A stretch of DNA of 64,000 bases from Hymenopus coronatus (Eukaryota; Arthropoda; Insecta; Mantodea; Hymenopodidae), in the NCBI GenBank assembly GCA_030762935.1, contig CM060900.1:283794284-283858283 (forward strand), read 5' to 3'. Within the stretch, counting starts at the first letter, position 1. Every line of letters begins with the position of its first letter. A program made the translations under genes and the position numbers. Below the pieces are notes generated by a model. The model was given only the letters and a program-made list of their open reading frames with translations. It was not told where the DNA came from and ran no database searches. Shown in pieces: positions 56,771 through 64,000 of the stretch.

Positions 56771-58435
56771 CAGAGTGGACCGAAAGTTTCTCACCCCCCC
56801 AAACATTTCAGCGTGCCATTTCCTTTACTTCACAGTTTTAAATGCCATCACCTTTTGGCATCCAATATACCTCTTGTAAGACAACAATGTGTGTTGTATT
56901 GATTCCAGTTACTGTTATTTCCATTGTTTACGTAGTGCGAGTGTGACCTTTATATGTGTTGGATGTTATGTCTGATACATGTTTTTTCTTACTCTGCGGG
57001 GGAAGCTGGTTAAGTGAAGCTTAAAGGTGAGTTAAAGAATGAAATTTCAGGTGGTATTTATCTTCAAAGATCAGTGATCTGCATTCAATCAAATAATGTT
57101 TACAGAGCTGTTGATTTGCACATCACAGCATGGGTTAAAATAAACCATAAGTTTCTCACCTGGGTGAGAAACTTTCTGACCCTATAGAGTTCTTTTATCC
57201 TTATTATTGTTAGTTAATTTATAAACGGGTATAGGGTCTTAAATCTTTTTTTTTTTTTTTTTTGTTTTTTTTTTTTTTGTTTTCGACAGATGTTACCCAC
57301 AGCAAGGGAATATTTATGCACAAAAATTCAAATTTTTAGTGTACAACTGGAGTGAATAAAAAAAAATTACACGACGTCTGAAGGAAACACTGACAAAGTG
57401 GGCTAGAACAGAGGAGGGGGATGTCGAGGATGAAAAACGAAGTGGTACAACATCTAAAGTTACTCCAAAAACAAAAAGAAGAATCAGAGGGATCTGTAAG
57501 GATAAAGTTGCAGGCATGCGAAGCATTGTCAAGAAACTGAATTTTTTGACTGAAATTCCAAGACAGTGCAAAGGAAATTGGGGTCACAACATGAGGCGCT
57601 ATGTAAGGTCCACTGTTTGGAGTAAAACTGGATATAAGGAACCAGTCAAGCCTTTGCTCAGTGAAAAAGATATCAGTGATTGAATGAAATTTTGTGCAAG
57701 ATTAATCCGGGAAGGTTTTGTTGACGACATTCCAGAAGAACATGTAAAAAGAGCACATATCCTTTTTACAGATGAAAGCCCCATTGAACTCAACCCCAAA
57801 CCAAACAGATAAAATCGTAGGATCGGTATGAATGATCCTTCCAGTATTTCACCAGTCCTTGTTCCAAAATTTTCCCTGATAATCATGGTCGCAGGTGGCC
57901 CATCATGGTATATCCCACAAAATCGGACTGTCAATGGTGAATATTACAGACTGTCAATTTTTCCAATATTCAAGAAGACTATGAATGACCCGTCCCAGTT
58001 TCCCAAAGGTAATATGGGTGTTTTGATGCAGAATGGAGCAACAGCTCATACTGCGAAGACAATCTTGAAGGTGATAAGGGATCACTTCAACAACGTTTGG
58101 ACTGACTGACCAGGAAATTCGCCTGATCTCAATGTCATTGAGAACTTGTGGGCCAAACTTCAAGATAGTATTTTTAGACAAACCAGACCATGAAACAGGA
58201 TTAATTTATCATCAGGGTTCAAGAAACATTGACTAGAACACCACCAAGGATTTGGTGGAAAGTTTTGTTTGACGCATTATTGCATGCCATGCCAACAACG
58301 GCAGACACACAAAGTTCTAAATTTGGTGTGTGTTAAACAGATACATGATGTTTATGATTTTGAAAAAATAAATTGCCTAATTATAATTTAAAGGATGTTA
58401 TTAGCTGGGGGGTGAGAAACTTTCGGTCCTCCCTG
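56771..58435 (+). mobile_element. Tc1-like transposon, complete ends
   Basis: The inverted repeats read CAGAGTGGACCGAAAGTTTC on the left and CAGGGAGGACCGAAAGTTTC in reverse complement on the right, continuing as TCACCCCCC. TA flanks both ends (56769-56770, 58436-58437). It is 1665 bp, a normal size for Tc1 elements. A long T-rich run at about 57248-57280 is probably a later expansion. Confidence 0.95.
57000..58335 (+). pseudogene. Tc1 transposase, inactivated
   Basis: Readable parts are RRIRGICKDKVAGMRSIVKK near 57480 (second DNA-binding helix region), then HILFTDESPIELNPKPNR near 57760 (first Asp), VLMQNGATAHTAKTI near 58020 (second Asp block, Asp changed to Asn), and PGNSPDLNVIENLWAKLQD near 58110 (third acidic block, after a stop in place of Trp). 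Stops occur at 57681 and 57811 among others. The first half is badly decayed. Confidence 0.88.
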
Positions 58436-58437
58436 TA

Positions 58438-60240
58438 TAAGCTGTAGGTCAATGTGTCACTATCACTATCCAATGTGTCAACTTTGACATACTGTTCAGA
58501 ATATTCTAACGGTTTCTCATAATCTTCCATAGCAACAAATGTTATCTTTTGTTGTTCATTTAATGTAGTTTCTTCTTTCCTCCCAGCTCACGCACATAAG
58601 ATAACTAAACATAAATGTAAATAACTCTTGAGATAACATTGTCCTTGAGCCAAACAGGACTAGCTTGTAACATAGTTCTTCTCCTGATTCCTGTAAAATC
58701 CCATCATCCATCAGAACCCATTTGATGAGCTATATATGAGCAACTTAAATGCTCTAAATAAACGGGAAAATAATACTGCTGAATACTCATATACTAGGCA
58801 ATGGTTATGCAACATTTGGTACATAACATAGAAAACCATCTTGGTGCCTACATCCTGTATCCATGTCACATTTTTCTCAGTGTATGGAATGCCATTTTAA
58901 AGCAGAGTAGTCAAGACTTCTCTTATTAAAACCAACACTGTTTTGGAAATGTGTAAATTGTGTCAGTTCTCTTATAAATATGAAGTTCACGATTACAAAG
59001 TACCTACTTTACTAATTAACTTACATTCTCAGTTCAAGTAAAATGAGACGTGTCAGCAAAGCTATTCAACCTTTAATGAAATTATTCTTGAATTATAAGA
59101 GACTACATACTCTATGAATGTTCTGCAGAAACAGAATTGTTCCATACAGTCAAATTTGTTTATACCTTTAAGCAGTTACCCGAGTAATTCATATAATCAT
59201 TTCATTGCAATTAAATTTATGTTTTCATTTATTAACATGTATATTATCAGATATTGGTACAGCCTCCCTTCAGAAAAAAAGTGACTAAAGATAAAAATGA
59301 ACTACTGTAATGGTGTAAGGTAGTCAACTGTGCTCTTTGAAGAAATTTGAAATATAAAGTAACGACCAGGTCTTAAAATTATGAATGTTATTCGCCACGA
59401 GTTTTGTGCCTGTGTAAATTGAGTAAAAATGGTTAAGGCACATCTTCCCCATGCAACAATGGAAGTTGCCTATTGTTGTAAGATGACAAACCATTCAGCA
59501 TCTTATTTTGTTGTGAACCTTTGCCTACTGAAAACGTCATCGAAGCAAATGGTGTCAGTGGGAAGCAGAAAGCACACAGACTGCATGTAGTGAAGGCAGA
59601 ATTAAGCAAAGTTTCTATTACACTTTAAAACCTCTCATTACTTTGCCCTTCCACTCAGTTGCAATTCATTCAGTCAGAAATCTAAACAGATCAGGTTTGC
59701 TTATTTATGAGTGCTTTTAAGGTATCATTTTCAATTTAATATTATCACGCTTCACGTAATAGACCACAGGCAGAAGACCAGGCCATTAAAAACATCCTCC
59801 AAACTTCCCTCAATATCTCCAATAGCTGTTGGAAAAAATCAGAAGGTATGCTAAAATGCTTCATTTTTATTACTTTAGAATGTTATTTGCATTTTTATTA
59901 GTTTTGTAGCATAATCACTACCTTGGGATGGATGCACTTGCTAGAATCATTTTGACCTTCTGCTCCTGTAACAAATTGTATATTGTCATGAGTTTGAATT
60001 AATAAAAATATTTTCAAATGAAATGTGTTAATGTGTTGACAAACACAGTAAATATTGAAAAAAAAAATAGAATAACAAATTATGGTCTTTGCCTTCTATC
60101 TATCCCTCCACCCTCCAATATCTGCAAATTGGAACAAAATTTAAAACCTGAATTACGTTTATTCTTTTTGAATATTTGATTTTGTGATTTGCTGACTGAG
60201 TATTACCAGTGAAGATGACATGCTTTCCCATGCTCATTAT
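58438..60240. other. no gene recognised
   Basis: AT-rich intergenic or intron sequence. No supported feature. Confidence 0.45.
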
Positions 60241-60264
60241 TTGCACAGGCGCCACCACCGCCGC

Positions 60265-62126
60265 CGCTGTTCGGAATTTTAGGTAAATAGGTATTTTGTT
60301 TGCATCCTAATGAGAACTTTAAACTGAGTATAATGTTCAGGGTATGTACAGTAGACCAAACATTTTAAGTTTTATTGCACATAAAAATGCATATTTTCTG
60401 ATTTCTATGTAAATAAATATTTTTTTTTATATTCACATAAATTACACGAAAATCGCATAAAGTAAGCGTTTTTAAAATAATTTTCACATAATTCAAAATC
60501 TTCTCGGGCTTCTAGCCAGGTAATAACTTGGCTTGACACCAACGTTTCGAAGAAGTGCATCTTCCTCGTCTTCAGGGTGAACAGGGTGATCAGTTCACCC
60601 TGAAGACGAGGAAGATGCACTTCTTCGAAACGTTGGTGTCAAGCCAAGTTATTACCTGGCTAGAAGCCCGAGAAGATTTTGAATTAACACGTCGCCAGGA
60701 AAGCTATAGTTCTTATTTTAATTTTCACATAATTTCAAAAAATCACAAAGCAGCTCCAGCAGAATTATTTTTAACAAGTAATGTTCCACTTCTATAATGT
60801 TCAATTACACATGCTAAATGATGTAATTTGCTGCTAATTATTGGAAGAACTGATATGTCAGCTATAGTATCCCTTCAGTTTGAAGAAAATATAAACATCC
60901 TGCTTTCCTTAATTACATGAGTTCGCAAGATAAGAATGGGAATTCCTCCACTGCTGTATGCTTGAAATAAATAAACACCTGTTATCGTTTCACACCCCGG
61001 CTAGTATATACACTGATACTTGCTAAACTGTATAGTCAATGAGTTACTCATTTGTCATTTCTGAATCCCTAAGTTTTAGACAACCTGGTTGTGTTGGGAA
61101 GTTACATATCGACAGTTTTGACTTCACTGTGGATTAAACATGCCCAGAATGAAAAGTAGTGCAAGATATGTGTGCAACAATATGCTGCGGAATTTATGGA
61201 TATTTTCAGTTCTGATGGTAAAATCCTGTATTGTCAGCCATAAGGTATAGCTATAATGGCAGACCAAGTTTTGCAAGTGATACAACATTTCAGAGGTAAC
61301 AAACATAAGGGCAACTATTTCGTGCTTTACGAAAAAACAATCCTTTATTAACTATCCAGTGCCAAATACTTCAACAGGGCCTTCTAAATTTTCAGTGTAT
61401 TGTAAGAAAATGCAAGGCAGTGCTCGAAAATAATAGTGGATTTAACATTGGGTGAAGGGCTATCTTGTAAACCTAAGTTTGCTTGTATAGGCATATTCTA
61501 AAAAAAAAATTTAAACTTTATTTGTGGAGCTTAATTTCACTGCACTAATCTGGAATCAAATTCAACATCTCAAATATCTAAATATTATTAACCTCAATAT
61601 CACTGAAGTCCAATCGTTTTTAAGCAGTTCAAGTAGTTCAGGATGTGGAGAAGAAAACAATGTGCTTTCTGGTCCTGCAGCACAAAATTTAAAAAGAAAA
61701 TGCGAGGAAGTGTTAAAAAATAATTAGCATAATGTATAAAATTTAAAATATGTTGGATGGGCAACATGAAGAAGCTATTGATGTTAGTGACCTTTCATGT
61801 TATAATTGCGCAGATTTATTTCTTGTGTCGTGGAGCAATAATTTTCTAAATTTAAGGCACTTCTTCATCACATTTGTGAATCTTTCGGGATGGAAAATTT
61901 GAAGAAGCATGTGGTCGTATACTGCAACTCTACAGTATTTGGTGATCTCTCCCACGAATGATGACTGGTGAGTACCACGTAATTTCTATTAGAAAAGCCA
62001 TTCAGATCTTTAAAAAATATTTTATTTGTTTTGCACATATTTTTTACCTTTTAGTACATATTTTTAACATTTTAGTGCATAAAAAATAAATATTTCCAAG
62101 TTTTAGCACCTAAAATCCCAAGCCCT

Positions 62127-62128
<2 letters not shown>
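60265..62128 (+). mobile_element. CGBP1-like hAT fossil, ends tentative
   Basis: From about 61140 the plus strand gives, across breaks, YAAEFMDIFSSDGKILYCQ and VIQHFRGNKHKG, a BED-type finger (Cys then two His). Residues like FSVYCKKMQGS follow near 61400. The right end CTAAAATCCCAAGCCCTA (62111-62128), in reverse complement TAGGGCTTGGGATTTTAG, resembles the hAT end at 53562. A similar GGAATTTTAGGT stands at about 60272-60284 on the left. No TSD confirmed. The palindrome at 60490 lies inside. Confidence 0.55.
60490..60685. repeat. perfect hairpin: 93-bp arms, 10-bp loop
   Basis: 60490-60582 and 60593-60685 are exact reverse complements by eye, with AGGGTGATCA between. Each arm contains a block of Penelope-end type (CTGAAGA, short stem, CGAAACGTTGG, then AAGTTATTACCTGGCTAGAA). 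The two arms are thus the same element fragment joined head to head. Confidence 0.93.
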
Positions 62129-62207
<79 letters not shown>

Positions 62208-62263
62208 TATCATTATCATCACCACTATTATTATTCCTGCTACAATTCTATTACAATTATAAA

Positions 62264-62336
<73 letters not shown>

Positions 62337-62962
62337 GTTATTATTATTATTATTGTTGTTGTTGTTATTATTTTTATCATTACTATCAGTATTATCATTA
62401 TTTTATTATTATTATTATTATTTTATTACTATTATTATTATTATTATTAGTAGTAGTAGTAGTAGTAGTAGTAGTAATAGTGGTAGTGGTGGTGGTGGCG
62501 GCGGTGGCGGAAGCAGCGGCAGCAGCAGTAGTATTATTGATATTATGATTACTATTATGGCTACTATTATTATTATTATTATTATTATTACTATTATGGC
62601 TACTATTATTATGATTATTATTATTATTATCATTATTTTAATAAACATTATTAATATGATTATTATGATGATTATAATGATGATTATTACTACAATTGTT
62701 TATACTATTAATATCATTATAGATACTATTATTGATAATAATATTTTTAATATTATAATGATTATTATTACTCTTATGATTACTATTATTTTATTGTTAT
62801 AATAAATAATATAAATAATAAATATAATTATTAATATAATTATGATAATGATTATTACTATAATTGTTAATCCTATTATTATAATCATTATTAATAATAA
62901 CAATAATAATAATAGTAATAATAATAGTAGTAGTAGTAATAACAATAATAATAACAATAATA
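62129..62962. repeat. long trinucleotide-repeat tract (ATC)n then (TTA)n/(ATT)n
   Basis: (ATC)n runs from 62129 to about 62206, (TTA)n from about 62262 to 62336, then impure ATT/GTA/GGT/GCA variants up to 62962. The long hydrophobic open frames across it (poly-Leu, poly-Ile) are artefacts of the repeat. It starts at the hAT end and stops at the LINE start. Confidence 0.95.
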
Positions 62963-64000
62963 TGGGCCTACTACGTTAGGTACGGTTTGAGTCCCAACCC
63001 AATTTTGCCTCCTTCTGTGTGGGGAGGGTGGCAGTAGGTGAAAATGCCCAGCAACGTGTAGGCCGTGCGTGGAGTCCTGTGTCGGTGGAAACGGTTAAGG
63101 GTTGCATACCTGAGCCTAGACTGCTGGCTTTCAGTAACTGGGGAGGGTGCGTCGCCTAATACATCACTTTGGCTTCTGTTTCATCTAAACGGGAGGCTAG
63201 GGACTAACCCACCCCTAGTCAATCGGACAAGGCTAGGTATTATACCGAACTCCAGGTTGAGTGGGACGGCGAGCCTGCTATATCCCCTGTGTAGCCCTGT
63301 CACCCCAGTGGGGAGACCCCTCGTTGGGCTTCTTTGTGGGTGGGGAGCACTGGGGAACTAATATAAATTATATTTTATGGCACCTAAAGCTAAACCTTTC
63401 AATATGAGTAAAGACGTAGAAAAGAAATATTCGAGGAGTTATGTGGTCCTCGTTACTTGGTTTTTTATAGGACAGAGAAGGGAAAGCAGTTTTCAACCAT
63501 AAGCCCTTTTATTATTCAAAAGGGTAATGACAACATTGCTTGTCCAGTAAAGTAGAGCTCAACACGGCACTCCCCTGTTCGAAGCCAATTGCGCTTCCCA
63601 GGCAGCTAGAATACTGAAAGCCTCAATGTTAGCCAGCTATCCCGTAAAATTCGAAGTGCATAGATCGTTAAACTCCTCACGTAGTGTAGTAACCACCTGC
63701 GCACTAGACGGTTTATCCGTTGAGGAGTTAAAGGAGAATCTTTCGGCTCAAAATGTTGTATCTGTTAATCGGGTTCAGCGCAAGGTGAATGATGAATTCG
63801 TGCCTACCCGTACCCTGTTTCTGACTTTTGATCGGGTTGACCTCCCTCAAATGATCAAGGCAGGGTATGAAGCTATCGAGGTTAGGCCGTATATTTCAAA
63901 CCCGCTCCGGTGTTACAAATGCCAACGTTCTGGCTACACCAGCGAGATGTGCAACGGCAAATCCACCGGCGTCAACTGTGGTAACGTCTCCCACGATGGT
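62963..64000 (+). mobile_element. second copy of the I-group LINE, 5' end (runs off the window)
   Basis: The 5' UTR is shared with 7857-8399, including the GTGTCGGTGG block, the AAACGGGAGGCTAGGGACTA block and the CACCCCAGTGGGG block. The first about 90 bases differ, so promoters may vary. It lacks the SINE found at 8412. The 3' part lies beyond 64000. Confidence 0.93.
63421..64000 (+). pseudogene. LINE ORF1 of the second copy, broken and truncated by the window end
   Basis: Across shifts it reads CGPRYLVFYRTEKGKQFST, then FIIQKG near 63530, then a stop-containing stretch near 63555. The frame recovers at 63781 with QRKVNDEFVPTRTLFLTFD and continues to a zinc-knuckle region (CYKCQRSGYTSEMC, where His is Tyr). 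This copy retains residues deleted in the first copy near 8975 but is itself inactive. Confidence 0.82.

Noticed and set aside
62335..62957. Long poly-Leu/Ile/Ser open frames on both strands
   Set aside because: They only translate the ATT/GTA/GGT trinucleotide tract.

Overview
This window reads as AT-rich nuclear DNA from an animal, most likely an arthropod and plausibly an insect with a large genome. That guess rests on the mix of I-group LINEs, Tip100-like and CGBP1-like hATs, Tigger/pogo, Tc1, piggyBac, mariner-like, gypsy and Penelope-type remnants and tRNA-derived SINEs. There are no bacterial-style operons. The only convincing host gene is represented by two exons (2685-2916 and 44155-44295, plus strand) that join in phase across an intron of about 41 kb. 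Together they encode the acidic/coiled-coil C-terminus of a protein I cannot name. Nearly everything else is mobile DNA, most of it lying inside that intron.

Layout. 1-2.1 kb: nothing recognised. 2.06-2.44 kb: a 188-bp tandem duplication. 2.7-2.9 kb: host exon. 4.7-5.0 kb: a SINE with a perfect 12-bp target-site duplication (TSD). 5.8-6.5 kb: a mariner-like transposase fossil. 7857-30246: an I-group LINE flanked by a 12-bp TSD, with a SINE in its 5' part. Its reverse transcriptase is split at 12144/28434 by a 16.3-kb inverted-repeat element. 31.1-39.7 kb: a stack of fossils (SINE, LINE, piggyBac, hAT, LINE pieces, Tigger). 40.1-41.1 kb: a diverged relative of part of the giant element's arm, next to a Penelope-type end. 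42 kb: a second mariner-like fossil. 44.2 kb: last host exon. 45.6-47.9 kb: a Tigger with inverted repeats and TA duplication. 50.9-53.6 kb: a hAT with 8-bp TSD. 55.1-56.3 kb: a gypsy integrase fossil. 56.8-58.4 kb: a complete but inactivated Tc1-like element. 60.3-62.1 kb: a hAT fossil holding a perfect 93-bp-arm palindrome. 62.1-62.96 kb: trinucleotide repeats. 62.96 kb to the end: the 5' end of a second copy of the same LINE family.

The most interesting object is 12145-28433. It begins and ends with nearly identical inverted arms of about 4.7 kb, flanked by a 10-bp duplication with one mismatch. Each arm contains three different tandem-repeat arrays. A TATA box and a leader pointing inward lie near the inner end of each arm. 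The 3.9-kb core has a minus-strand gene of at least four short exons (20081-20390, 19675-19986 region, 19541-19674, 19312-19400). Its introns are phase-consistent GT-AG, and its protein carries a twice-repeated Cys/His motif that I do not recognise. A complete 2963-bp hAT transposon with an intact 700-residue transposase later inserted into the right arm. The left arm preserves the empty site. The hAT transposase therefore belongs to the passenger, and what mobilised the giant element is unknown.

The order of events can be read from nesting: LINE first, then the SINE and the giant element inside it, then the hAT inside the giant element.
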